A DNA stretch of 34,177 nt from Oscillospiraceae bacterium. Lineage in GTDB: Bacteria > Bacillota > Clostridia > Oscillospirales > Ruminococcaceae. A model generated the notes under the pieces. The model was not told the DNA's origin and did no database searches. It saw nothing but the letters and a program-made list of their open reading frames with translations. Location: assembly GCA_030523195.1 (NCBI GenBank), contig JAUNJC010000010.1, positions 1 through 34,177 of the forward strand, read 5' to 3'. Shown one piece after another: positions 5,496-13,511 of this stretch (the first letter of the stretch is position 1; the number at the start of each line of letters is the position of its first letter). Position numbers and translations under genes: made by a program.

Positions 5496-6971
5496 TTACA
5501 AAATGAAACAAATTAAACCGCTACAGCCTTCATTGATGACCCGTTCCAATGTTTCTTGTAATTTCAGACGTGCTTCCATTGGCATTTTACTGAGTTTACT
5601 GTGCAGACCTTCATTGACTAGTTCGTGCAGAGATTTTCCAAAGATGTTGGAAGACCAGATTTTTGTAGGGTCTTCCTCAAATCCCTCCAATAGGTACATG
5701 ACCAGTTCTTCACTCTGTTTTTCGGTGCCTACAATTGGGCTGACTGTGGTATGAATGGAGGCTTTCATCATATGAATAGACGGTGCAGAAGCACGCAGTC
5801 GGACACCATATTTGCCGCCTTGCTTAATGATTTCTGGTTCTTCTAATGACATTTCCTCCAGCTGCGGCATAACAATACCATAGCCGGTTGCCTCTACTGC
5901 CTCTAGTGCTGGTGCAATTCGATCATAGGACTTTTTAATTTTGCAGAGTTCTGTCAGAACTGGGAAGAGATCACTTTCACAGGTTAGTTGTAAACCAGTT
6001 GTTTCGCCCAGAATTTGATAAAAGAGGGCAGGATTCATGGATACAGATACAACTGCATGACCGGTACCAAGGTCAATTTGTTTGACAGAGGCAGAAAGAA
6101 TGTGTTCCGCAGAAGCGAGGGTTTCTGTCATTTGTGGCACATCTCGCACATATTGCAGTGGTTCCGCAGCGGCTCGAATGCTGGAGAAGACGGATTTCCG
6201 CAGCCAATGTTCTGTATCCAGTGCCGTGATCCATCCAGCTGTTTGGATTTCCACTTCCCGAATCGGGAAGGCATAGAGCAGCTGTGTCAGGATGGCTTGA
6301 ATATCGGTTTCATCCAGTTCCGGACAGCAAACCGGTAGGACAGCAGCATGATATTTTTGCCGCAAATTTTCACAGAGTGTTTCTGTCTGGCGGCTGTGGG
6401 GTTCCACGGCATTCACCAGTATTACAAATGGTTTTTCTAGTTGTTGTAACTCCTGGATGACCCGTTCTTCACAGGCAGCGTATTCTTCCCGTGGCAGATT
6501 GGTAATGCTGCCATCTGTTGTTACCACAAGCCCTACCGTTGCGTGTTCTGTGATGACTTTTTGTGTTCCGACTTCTGCTGCCATGCCGAACGGAACTTCT
6601 TCTTCAAACCATGGTGTTTTGACCATGCGAGGCATGTCGTTTTCGATATAGCCCAATGCACTGGGCAGAATATAGCCGACACAATCTACCATGCGAATAC
6701 GGAAGTGTGTGTGATCACCGATGGTAACTTCTGCTGCCTCTTCTGGAATAAATTTCGGTTCGGTTGTCATGATGGTTTTACCGGCAGCAGACTGAGGCAA
6801 TTCATCTACTGCACGCAGTCGTTTGGATTCTTCTGGAATATGGGGAATGACCAGTTTTTCCATCAATTGTTTAATCAAAGTGGATTTACCAGTTCGGACA
6901 GGACCGACAACGCCGATATAAATATCACCGCCGGTTCGCCTTGCGATATCCTCATAAATATCTTTTGCCAT
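5496..6971 (-). CDS. spoIVA: Stage IV sporulation protein A, spore coat morphogenetic ATPase
   Basis: A 491-residue protein, essentially the length of B. subtilis SpoIVA (492). The Walker A motif G23-P-V-R-T-G-K-S-T31 follows the A-K-D-I-Y-E-D-I-A-R-R-T-G-G-D-I-Y opening that is diagnostic for the family, and the C-terminus ends in S-G-L-I-C-F-I-L. SpoIVA polymerises with ATP hydrolysis on the outer forespore membrane and forms the basement layer on which coat assembles; it is made in the mother cell. It starts 12 bases after the end of the sipL-type gene, with GGAGG in between, so the two are co-transcribed. Its presence marks the organism as an endospore former by descent. Confidence 0.96.
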   Translation of the reverse strand: MAKDIYEDIARRTGGDIYIGVVGPVRTGKSTLIKQLMEKLVIPHIPEESKRLRAVDELPQSAAGKTIMTTEPKFIPEEAAEVTIGDHTHFRIRMVDCVGYILPSALGYIENDMPRMVKTPWFEEEVPFGMAAEVGTQKVITEHATVGLVVTTDGSITNLPREEYAACEERVIQELQQLEKPFVILVNAVEPHSRQTETLCENLRQKYHAAVLPVCCPELDETDIQAILTQLLYAFPIREVEIQTAGWITALDTEHWLRKSVFSSIRAAAEPLQYVRDVPQMTETLASAEHILSASVKQIDLGTGHAVVSVSMNPALFYQILGETTGLQLTCESDLFPVLTELCKIKKSYDRIAPALEAVEATGYGIVMPQLEEMSLEEPEIIKQGGKYGVRLRASAPSIHMMKASIHTTVSPIVGTEKQSEELVMYLLEGFEEDPTKIWSSNIFGKSLHELVNEGLHSKLSKMPMEARLKLQETLERVINEGCSGLICFIL

Positions 6972-6983
6972 AGCGTTGCCTCC

Positions 6984-8537
6984 TTAATATACAATTGGAA
7001 TAAATAGCATACCGGGCTTTGTCAGCGTATCGCCTGTCAAGTCATTTTCCATAGAAATAGCGGATACTTTAGTGTTGCAGCGTTTGGCAATTTCCCAGAC
7101 GGATTCGCCAACCGTTCCATAATAGAGCCGCAACGCACAGTCGCTGTCTCGTGTTCTTTTGCGGTTTTCATCGACTGTAACCGCAGAAAGGCAGGTTTCC
7201 TGTGCTGCTGGATACAGCATACCATGCAGAGAGATTGATGCCTTAATGGAAATGCTGCCGTCTGCCGCAAGGTGGAAAGAGGCTTCTGCCGGTTCTGCTT
7301 CTGCACAGAGCGTTGCCTGTTCTAGTGGAACGGTTGTGGTAAGCAATTCCTCAAATGCTTCTTCCTTTTCCAGCAAGAATGGCATTCCCTCATTATCTTT
7401 TGCCAGGACACTGCAACAAAGCATGCCGCTCACTCGAATTCGATTTTGTTCCGGTACAGCAGCGGCACTGACATTTTTAATACGGCATTGCAAATCGTTG
7501 ACAAAGTCTACAGGGGTATCACCAGCAGGAATAGCAGCTGTACAGGAGAACTGTTCTTTCAGGGGAACGGGAATGCCGTCAATCCGCAGCGGCGTGCTGG
7601 TGCAGTCACAGAGATAGGCAGTGGAATAGGCATCTGTGACAACCTGTACGGATGCTGGTTTACAAGCCATACAAGTGAGGCGAATATCCGCTTCACATTT
7701 CAGACAGTTTTGCTCGCCACTCTTATTGGCAATTGGTTTGCATTCACAGCGAATGACCTGCACGGTTGCCATGCCAGTAAAGGATTCTTCAATCTTTTCC
7801 ATATCTATAATTTGACTGTAAGGAATTGTAAACTGCATACTTTCTGGTTCGGGGTGTTCTTCCGAATCGCAGCGGTATAGGATAGAAACAGCAACTTCTC
7901 CACGTGCTACAAATTTACCAGCAATGATAGATTGTTCCCCTTGCTCTGCACGTGTTGTGCAGCGGAGAATGCTATGAATCGGTGCTTTGGCAGCGTTCAA
8001 TTCGATTTCTTCTGAAAGGGAGACGACTTTCACAGCACGCTGTTTTTGGCTGGCATAAGCGATCGTCTGCTTGCGGCATTGCATATGCATGCCAAAAATA
8101 TCGGAAATGACTTCTTGTATTCGTTCGCCGGTAATTTGAATCCGAACGGAAACCGCACCTCTCACATCTAATCGGCGACGGCTGACCGCACGGCAATTGA
8201 CGTAATCGGTCTTTGCTTGTAAAGTCACAGCGGGATTTTCCGGTTTGCCTTGCAGTTCCAGATTTTTGGTGTAATGCATGGTTTGGTTGACACATTGCAA
8301 GTTATGATTGCCATTCCCGCAGTAGAGAATGTGAATCTCCACTTGTAATTCATAATTGAGCCGATTTCCATTGAGCTGATAGTCTATGACAGATGGCTGC
8401 ATTTCACAGCTGATAATGCGGAAAATTTCAGGGTCATAATCCGGCAGGACATAATCCAGCTCTACGCCTTGTTCCTGTGTTTCCTCCAAAATGCGTTCTG
8501 TGACGGGAATGCGTTCCCGATTCAGTTTCAGTTCCAT
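6984..8537 (-). CDS. sipL: SPOCS (DUF3794)/LysM protein, SipL-type SpoIVA partner
   Basis: A 517-residue protein with a repeated DUF3794/SPOCS-type beta-rich architecture through most of its length and a LysM domain at the C-terminus (about 464-517: Y-G-T-V-G-E-S-V-W-E-I-A-K-R-C-N-T, then an M-E-N-D-L and a final P-G-M-L-F-I-P). That layout and length match C. difficile SipL, the functional counterpart of SpoVID that binds SpoIVA through its LysM domain and encases the forespore. Direct linkage to spoIVA (12-base gap, same strand) supports this. It carries an AGGAGG ribosome site. Mother-cell sigma-E control is expected, and a candidate promoter lies upstream. The symbol rests on architecture and neighbourhood. 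Confidence 0.88.
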   Translation of the reverse strand: MELKLNRERIPVTERILEETQEQGVELDYVLPDYDPEIFRIISCEMQPSVIDYQLNGNRLNYELQVEIHILYCGNGNHNLQCVNQTMHYTKNLELQGKPENPAVTLQAKTDYVNCRAVSRRRLDVRGAVSVRIQITGERIQEVISDIFGMHMQCRKQTIAYASQKQRAVKVVSLSEEIELNAAKAPIHSILRCTTRAEQGEQSIIAGKFVARGEVAVSILYRCDSEEHPEPESMQFTIPYSQIIDMEKIEESFTGMATVQVIRCECKPIANKSGEQNCLKCEADIRLTCMACKPASVQVVTDAYSTAYLCDCTSTPLRIDGIPVPLKEQFSCTAAIPAGDTPVDFVNDLQCRIKNVSAAAVPEQNRIRVSGMLCCSVLAKDNEGMPFLLEKEEAFEELLTTTVPLEQATLCAEAEPAEASFHLAADGSISIKASISLHGMLYPAAQETCLSAVTVDENRKRTRDSDCALRLYYGTVGESVWEIAKRCNTKVSAISMENDLTGDTLTKPGMLFIPIVY

Positions 8538-8580
8538 GCGGTATCCTCCTTATTGTCCCGTACGGGGTTGATGTTACTAC

Positions 8581-8610
8581 AATCTATGCAGACAGGCAAC
8601 TTGATATGCT
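8581..8610 (-). promoter_or_regulatory. Candidate sigma-E promoter for sipL-spoIVA
   Basis: On the minus strand AGCATATC is followed after 14 bases by CATAGATT, close to the sigma-E pattern (TCATATT, 13-15 bases, CATACAAT as known from B. subtilis). No sigma-A promoter is visible here. The ATG is about 45 bases downstream. Confidence 0.4.
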
Positions 8611-8718
8611 ATTGCTGGGCAATAGATCGCATTTTGCTTGTACATAAAAACAGCATAAAAAGGATAGGAAATCGTTTTACATTTTTATTTCTATTAGAAA
8701 TGTGAAGAATAAAAAAAC

Positions 8719-8747
8719 TTGACATTCTGGCAGTCCTGTCGTATAAT
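8719..8747 (+). promoter_or_regulatory. Strong sigma-A promoter of the RNase J-gdpP operon
   Basis: A perfect TTGACA (8719-8724), 17-base spacer and perfect TATAAT (8742-8747). Transcription would start near 8754, leaving a leader of about 370-470 bases before the coding region. A second weaker pair, TTGTTT (8831) and TATAAT (8855-8860) with an 18-base spacer, lies inside the leader. Confidence 0.85.
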
Positions 8748-8775
8748 AAAACTACATGTGATAGTTCGTTTCCGA

Positions 8776-8801
8776 AACGACTTTTGAAATTGTCGTTTTT
8801 T
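8776..8801 (+). terminator. Attenuator-like hairpin in the RNase J leader
   Basis: AACGAC (8776-8781) pairs with GTCGTT (8792-8797), followed by a run of T to 8801, about 22 bases after the predicted transcription start. Its left arm overlaps a competing hairpin, TCGTT/AACGA at 8766-8780, so the two structures exclude each other, as in transcription attenuation. Confidence 0.45.
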
Positions 8802-8845
8802 GGTTTTGTAATAAACGTTTACTTGCAAACTTGTTTGGGAATGGC

Positions 8846-9109
8846 TGCATTTTTTATAATGCATGATCATATATTATACTTATTTACAATCGTACAATGC
8901 AAATGCGGCAAATAAAAAGAACAATGATCAGGGAACACCATTGCGGCAGTATACAGGCTTGCTGAACGATGGTGATGGTTGCAAAACTTGTTTTTGATTT
9001 GATTTATTTGTATCGGATGTATCCAGCTATGGAAATTGCACAAACTATGAGACAGCAGAACGGAAATTGCGTCGCTTGTGCAATCCTTCTGCCGCATTTG
9101 CGAGCAGAA
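8846..9109 (+). promoter_or_regulatory. Structured 5' leader of RNase J mRNA
   Basis: Successive stems occupy this otherwise gene-free stretch: TGCAT/ATGCA (8846-8863), CACCAT/ATGGTG (8936-8974), ATTGCACAA/TTGTGCAAT (9035-9084, with a further GG/CC pair outside), and TTCTGC-CGC/GCG-A-GCAGAA (9087-9109). The last ends right before an AGAGAGG ribosome-site-like sequence. A long structured leader ahead of a ribonuclease gene suggests autoregulation by cleavage, as is known for RNase E in E. coli; here it is inference. Confidence 0.45.
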
Positions 9110-9223
9110 AGAGAGGTTATTTATTTGGCTACGAAAGAAGGAAAAGAGGGAAAGGCAGCAGCACTGCCGAAAAAACGAAATTATCGGCGTAGAATGCCGA
9201 AGCAAAATGGCGGAGAACTTGCG

Positions 9224-10969
9224 ATGACAAAGGGACGCTCCAAAACTGTTACCCGCACCGCAGCATTTGTGGCATCGCAAAGCCGTTCCAATCATAAACA
9301 GGAAGTGCGGCGGACACCGGTTCGGATTATTCCGCTGGGCGGTTTAAATGAAATCGGAAAAAATATGACTGTGTTTGAGTGCAGTAATGATATGTTTATT
9401 CTGGACTGCGGACTGGCATTTCCGGATGGTGATATGCCCGGTGTTGATATTGTGATTCCGGATTTCACTTATGTGGAGGCAAATCGGGATAAACTGCGCG
9501 GCATCGTACTGACACATGGACACGAAGACCATATTGGTGGTTTGGCATATCTGTTGAAAAAGGTCAATGTGCCAGTCTATGGTACAAAGCTGACACTGGG
9601 ATTGGTGAAGGGAAAGCTGGAGGAACATGGTCTGGCAAATGCGGTGAAGCTTTGCGAGGTGCAGCCAAAGCGGACCGTGAAAATGGGTTGTATGGGTGTA
9701 GAATTCATTAAAGTGAACCACTCCATTCCGGGTTCTGTTGGGATGGCAATTCATACACCAGCTGGCATCATTGTGCACACGGGAGACTTTAAAGTAGATT
9801 TTTCACCAGTTGATGATGATGTGATTGATCTAGCACGATTTGGAGAACTGGGCAGCCGTGGTGTATTGGCACTGATGGCAGATTCTACGAATGCAGAGCG
9901 TTCCGGTTTTACTCGTTCTGAACGGACGGTCGGAGAGTCCTTTGACAAGTTGTTTAAACGAGCAACTGGGAAACGCATTATTATTGCCACGTTCTCTTCT
10001 AATATTCATCGAATTCAGCAAATTATTGACAATGCACAGCGGAGCAATCGGAAGGTTGCCGTATTTGGCAGAAGCATGGTGAATGTCATTTCTACTGCAT
10101 TGGAATTGGGATACTTGAATGTACCAAAGGGAATTTTGATTGATATTGATGAGATGAGCCGCTATCCAGATGAACGGATTGTGCTGATTACCACTGGCAG
10201 TCAGGGCGAACCAATGTCGGCTTTGACTAGAATGGCAATGAACAGCCATAAAAAAGTGGTGATTACACCGAATGATTTTATCATTATCTCTGCAAATCCG
10301 ATTCCAGGAAATGAAAAGCATGTGACCAGAGTGGTCAATGAATTGATGAAGTCCGGTGCCGAAGTGATTTATGAGGCAATGTATGAGGTTCATGTTTCGG
10401 GACACGCTTGTCAGGAAGAACTGAAACTGATTCAGGCATTGACGAAACCAAAGTTTTTTATTCCGGTACACGGGGAATATAAGCATTTGGTAAAGCATGC
10501 TCAGATTGCCTATTCTATGGGAATGCCAGAATCCAATGTGATCATTAGTGAGATCGGAAACGTCATTGAGACAGACGGCGTTTCTATGAAAGTGGTATCT
10601 CAGGTACCATCTGGCAGAGTGATGGTAGATGGTTTAGGTGTCGGGGATGTTGGTTCTATTGTGTTGCGGGATCGAAAACATTTGGCACAAGATGGACTGA
10701 TCATTGTTGTGATCGGTATTGAGCGGACAGCAAATTTAATTGTTTCGGGGCCGGATATCATCTCCAGAGGGTTTGTCTATGTACGGGAATCGGAGGAATT
10801 GATGGAAGAGGCAAGACAAATTCTGTTGGATACCTTGCAGCATTGTTCTGCCCAGGAATTGAAAGAGTGGGGAACTCTGAAAAATAAGCTGCGGGATGTA
10901 CTTTCTGATTATATTTATGGAAAAACCAAGCGTAGTCCGATGATTTTGCCCATTATTATGGAAGTTTAA
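9224..10969 (+). CDS. rnj: Ribonuclease J
   Basis: A metallo-beta-lactamase/beta-CASP nuclease with 5'-3' exonuclease and endonuclease activity in mRNA decay and rRNA maturation. Using the ATG at 9224 the protein has 581 residues, near the usual 555 plus a short basic extension. I-P-L-G-G-L-N-E-I-G-K-N opens the fold, the zinc motif H98-G-H-E-D-H103 follows, then G-S-Q-G-E-P, H-V-S-G-H-A and the C-terminal P-M-I-L-P-I-I-M-E-V end. The start is uncertain: ATG 9224 has GGAG 8 bases upstream, but TTG 9125 (after GAGAGG, directly behind the leader hairpins) would add 33 mostly Lys/Arg/Ala residues and is a real alternative. The frame also runs open to 8969. It heads the operon with gdpP. Confidence 0.93.
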   Translation: MTKGRSKTVTRTAAFVASQSRSNHKQEVRRTPVRIIPLGGLNEIGKNMTVFECSNDMFILDCGLAFPDGDMPGVDIVIPDFTYVEANRDKLRGIVLTHGHEDHIGGLAYLLKKVNVPVYGTKLTLGLVKGKLEEHGLANAVKLCEVQPKRTVKMGCMGVEFIKVNHSIPGSVGMAIHTPAGIIVHTGDFKVDFSPVDDDVIDLARFGELGSRGVLALMADSTNAERSGFTRSERTVGESFDKLFKRATGKRIIIATFSSNIHRIQQIIDNAQRSNRKVAVFGRSMVNVISTALELGYLNVPKGILIDIDEMSRYPDERIVLITTGSQGEPMSALTRMAMNSHKKVVITPNDFIIISANPIPGNEKHVTRVVNELMKSGAEVIYEAMYEVHVSGHACQEELKLIQALTKPKFFIPVHGEYKHLVKHAQIAYSMGMPESNVIISEIGNVIETDGVSMKVVSQVPSGRVMVDGLGVGDVGSIVLRDRKHLAQDGLIIVVIGIERTANLIVSGPDIISRGFVYVRESEELMEEARQILLDTLQHCSAQELKEWGTLKNKLRDVLSDYIYGKTKRSPMILPIIMEV

Positions 10970-11002
10970 AAGAACGCTGCCGTGTAACGGGAGGTGTGAA
11001 CG

Positions 11003-12970
11003 ATGAAAAACAAATGGAAACGAATTCTGTTGTTGACAACAGGTGTGCTGATGCTGCTGAGCATAGCAGTGCCGCTGATGGCGATTTCTTTTCTGTATGA
11101 TAATTGTCATGTTGCATTGCTGTTTTTGCCAGCGTTGCTGTTTAATGCACTTTTTATTGTGCAGTTGTTTTTTATGTTTCGCCGGCGATATCCCATCAAT
11201 CGGATTCGGGCAGATATGAGTAGTGCAGAAACACCGATACTGGAACAGTTGATGGTACCGGTGGTGCTGGTGCAGGAAAATGGTAATGTGTTTTGGTATA
11301 ATACGGCGTTCGCCAATCAGATTTTGCAGGAGCCCGGAAAGGGAAAACAGCTGGTGCAGCGATTGCTGCATCTGCATACTTATGCTTCACAGCCACAGGA
11401 TCAGATTGTAGAATTTCAAAATCGCAGCTATCAGGTGCATAGCATTTCTTGTACAGCACAAAAAGATACTTCTCCGATGCATGCCTTTCAATTTACAGAT
11501 GTCACAGAACTGCTGCAATGGAAGCGGGATTTTGCCAGTGCAAAGCCATGTGTATTGCTTTTGGTCATCGACAGTTATGACGATATTTTGCAGTATGCCA
11601 AAGAAAGCGAGAAAGCACAGGTTTCTGCTGAAGTGGAAAAGGTGCTGGAACAGTTTATGGCAGGGACAAATGGTGTGATTCGTAAGATTGAAAATGATAT
11701 GTTTTATGCTGTCATGGAAACACGGCATTTGCGTGTGATTATGCAGGAAAAATTCAAAGTATTGGATGAAGCCAGAAAAATTTTAGTCAATGGACGTATT
11801 CACATTACATTTTCTATTGGTGTGGGATTTGGTGCAGATTCACTGGAAGAAAGTGAAAAGTTTGCACATCAATCTTTGGATATGGCACTTGGACGTGGCG
11901 GCGATCAGGCAGCAGTAAAAACAGAAAATGGATTTTGCTTTTTTGGTGGAACTTCCAAGGGCGTGGAGAAAAAATCCAAGACAAAAATTCGTTCCGTTGC
12001 CACTGCGTTGCAGGAGCTGATTGAGAATGCGGATCAGGTGTTTCTGATGGGACACCGATTCGGTGATTTGGATGCAATTGGTTCTGCTTGTGGTTTGGCG
12101 GGTGCCATTGATATGATGAAAAAACCGGTTTCGATTGTGGTCAATCAGAAAAATTGTCTTGCTGGTCAATTGATTCGGCGAATGAAAGATGCGGAACGAC
12201 CACCAGAGTTTATTGAGCCGGAAGAGGCGATGGAGCGTGTCAGCAGCAATAGCCTTTTAATTGTTGTGGATACGCATAATAAAGATATTCTGGAGAGCGT
12301 GGAGTTGTACAAAGCTTGCCGTTATGTGGCAGTGATTGATCACCATCGAAAGAATGTCAACTTTATTGAAAATGCTGTTCTATTTCATCATGAGCCATAT
12401 GCTTCCTCTGCATCTGAGATGGTAACAGAAATCATTCAGTATTTTCACTTAAATGGGGAAATTCCAGCAGCGAATGCAGATGCACTGCTCGCTGGTATTA
12501 CATTGGATACCAAAAATTTTGTGATGCGAACTGGTGTGCGGACATTTGAGGCCGCCGCTTATCTGCGAAAGATTGGAGCAGATACGATACAGGTCAAGTC
12601 TTTGTTTTCCAGTACGATTTCCATGTATCAGATCCGTTCGCAAATCGTGGCACATGCAGAAATTTATCATAAAAGTGCTATCTCTGCTGTAAAAATGCAG
12701 GATGCGGATACGCGTGTGATTGCAGCCCAGGCAGCCGATGAGCTGCTGAGCATTCAGGGGGTAGAAGCCTCGTTTGTATTATTTCCAGACCAAAGTGGTT
12801 TCAGCATTTCTGCTCGTTCCCTAGGGGCAATGAACGTGCAGCTGGTTATGGAAGAACTGGGCGGCGGTGGACATCAGACGATGGCAGCCACACAGCTTGC
12901 CGGTGTTACATTACAGGAAGCAAAGGAACGGCTTTTGCAGGTATTGGAAGCCTATGAAGAGAAAAAGTAA
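11003..12970 (+). CDS. gdpP: Cyclic-di-AMP phosphodiesterase GdpP
   Basis: A 655-residue membrane protein with the full GdpP order: two TM helices (about 8-30 and 36-60), a PAS-like domain (about 80-170), a degenerate GGDEF domain (about 180-310, without an intact GGDEF motif) and a DHH-DHHA1 phosphodiesterase. Catalytic metal ligands are visible: His351, Asp355 and Asp357 in H-R-F-G-D-L-D-A-I-G, Asp423 in V-V-D-T-H, and D446-H-H448; G-G-G-G-H-Q closes the DHHA1 part. It hydrolyses c-di-AMP to pApA and so affects cell wall, potassium and stress balance. It lies 33 bases after RNase J and 21 before rplI, the common Firmicutes gdpP-rplI-dnaB order. The ribosome site is GGGAGG. Confidence 0.95.
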   Translation: MKNKWKRILLLTTGVLMLLSIAVPLMAISFLYDNCHVALLFLPALLFNALFIVQLFFMFRRRYPINRIRADMSSAETPILEQLMVPVVLVQENGNVFWYNTAFANQILQEPGKGKQLVQRLLHLHTYASQPQDQIVEFQNRSYQVHSISCTAQKDTSPMHAFQFTDVTELLQWKRDFASAKPCVLLLVIDSYDDILQYAKESEKAQVSAEVEKVLEQFMAGTNGVIRKIENDMFYAVMETRHLRVIMQEKFKVLDEARKILVNGRIHITFSIGVGFGADSLEESEKFAHQSLDMALGRGGDQAAVKTENGFCFFGGTSKGVEKKSKTKIRSVATALQELIENADQVFLMGHRFGDLDAIGSACGLAGAIDMMKKPVSIVVNQKNCLAGQLIRRMKDAERPPEFIEPEEAMERVSSNSLLIVVDTHNKDILESVELYKACRYVAVIDHHRKNVNFIENAVLFHHEPYASSASEMVTEIIQYFHLNGEIPAANADALLAGITLDTKNFVMRTGVRTFEAAAYLRKIGADTIQVKSLFSSTISMYQIRSQIVAHAEIYHKSAISAVKMQDADTRVIAAQAADELLSIQGVEASFVLFPDQSGFSISARSLGAMNVQLVMEELGGGGHQTMAATQLAGVTLQEAKERLLQVLEAYEEKK

Positions 12971-12991
12971 AAGAAAGGCAGGAGAACATTT

Positions 12992-13438
12992 ATGAAGGTA
13001 ATTTTTTTGCAGGATGTAAAGGGTTCTGGAAAAAAGGGAGAAGTCAAAAATGTAGCAGATGGATATGCACGTAATATGCTGTTGAAGAAAGGGCTTGCAG
13101 TAGAAGCAACTCCAAAGGCACTTTCAGAACTGGCTGGAAAGCAATCTTCCGCTGCTCACAAGATTGATGTGGAAAAGCAGCAGGCAAAGGAAATCGCAGA
13201 CATTTTGAACGGCAAAACTGTGAAAGCAGTGGCAAAAGCAGGAACAGGCGGAAGGCTATTCGGTGCCATTACGGTTGGTAATATTGCTGATTTGATTGCA
13301 CAGCAGTACGGCTGTAAAGTGGACAAGAAGCGGATTTCCCTTAAAACAGATATTAAGAATTTTGGCACATATGAGGCAGAAATTCGTCTGTATGCTGGTA
13401 TTCTTGCAAAGGTGACAGTAGAAGTTGGCGAAGCGTGA
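12992..13438 (+). CDS. rplI: 50S ribosomal protein L9
   Basis: A 148-residue protein of normal L9 length. The N-terminal domain reads [17 protein letters not shown] and then [11 protein letters not shown], the 23S rRNA-binding signature. A long central helix connects to the C-terminal domain with the G-R-L-F-G-A-I-T segment. L9 stabilises the L1 stalk region and reading-frame maintenance. It follows gdpP by 21 bases with an AGGAG ribosome site. Confidence 0.97.
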   Translation: MKVIFLQDVKGSGKKGEVKNVADGYARNMLLKKGLAVEATPKALSELAGKQSSAAHKIDVEKQQAKEIADILNGKTVKAVAKAGTGGRLFGAITVGNIADLIAQQYGCKVDKKRISLKTDIKNFGTYEAEIRLYAGILAKVTVEVGEA

Positions 13439-13466
13439 CATACCATAAGAGGGTGCAGGATGACAT

Positions 13467-13485
13467 GGGCGGACACAGTTCGCCC
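13467..13485 (+). other. Hairpin between rplI and dnaB
   Basis: GGGCGGA and TTCGCCC form a 7-base-pair stem (one G-U) around a five-base loop, about 25 bases before the dnaB start. It lacks a T-tract, so it is more likely an mRNA processing or stability element than a terminator. Confidence 0.4.
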
Positions 13486-13511
13486 GTATCTTGTTTATGA
13501 GGGAGTTTTAG

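Noticed and set aside
5419-5754. Plus-strand open frame of 111 codons over the spoIVA end and the HD gene start
   Set aside because: It lies antisense to recognised genes, has no ribosome site and its composition mirrors the opposite-strand coding frame.
7159-7617. Plus-strand frame of 152 codons inside sipL
   Set aside because: Antisense shadow of a well-supported gene, with low-complexity Ala/Ser/Arg content and no ribosome site.
8754-9109. T-box or known metabolite riboswitch in the RNase J leader
   Set aside because: There is no T-box motif (AGGGTGGNACCGCG), no specifier stem and no match to a riboswitch core I know; only generic hairpins are visible.
8969-9124. N-terminal extension of RNase J from ATG 8969
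   Set aside because: The stretch contains the leader hairpins, lacks a ribosome site and its translation is unlike any RNase J N-terminus.
8867-9295. Minus-strand frame of 142 codons across the RNase J leader
   Set aside because: It has no ribosome site, covers the start of RNase J in antisense and shows an irregular Cys/His/Ser-rich composition typical of a shadow frame.
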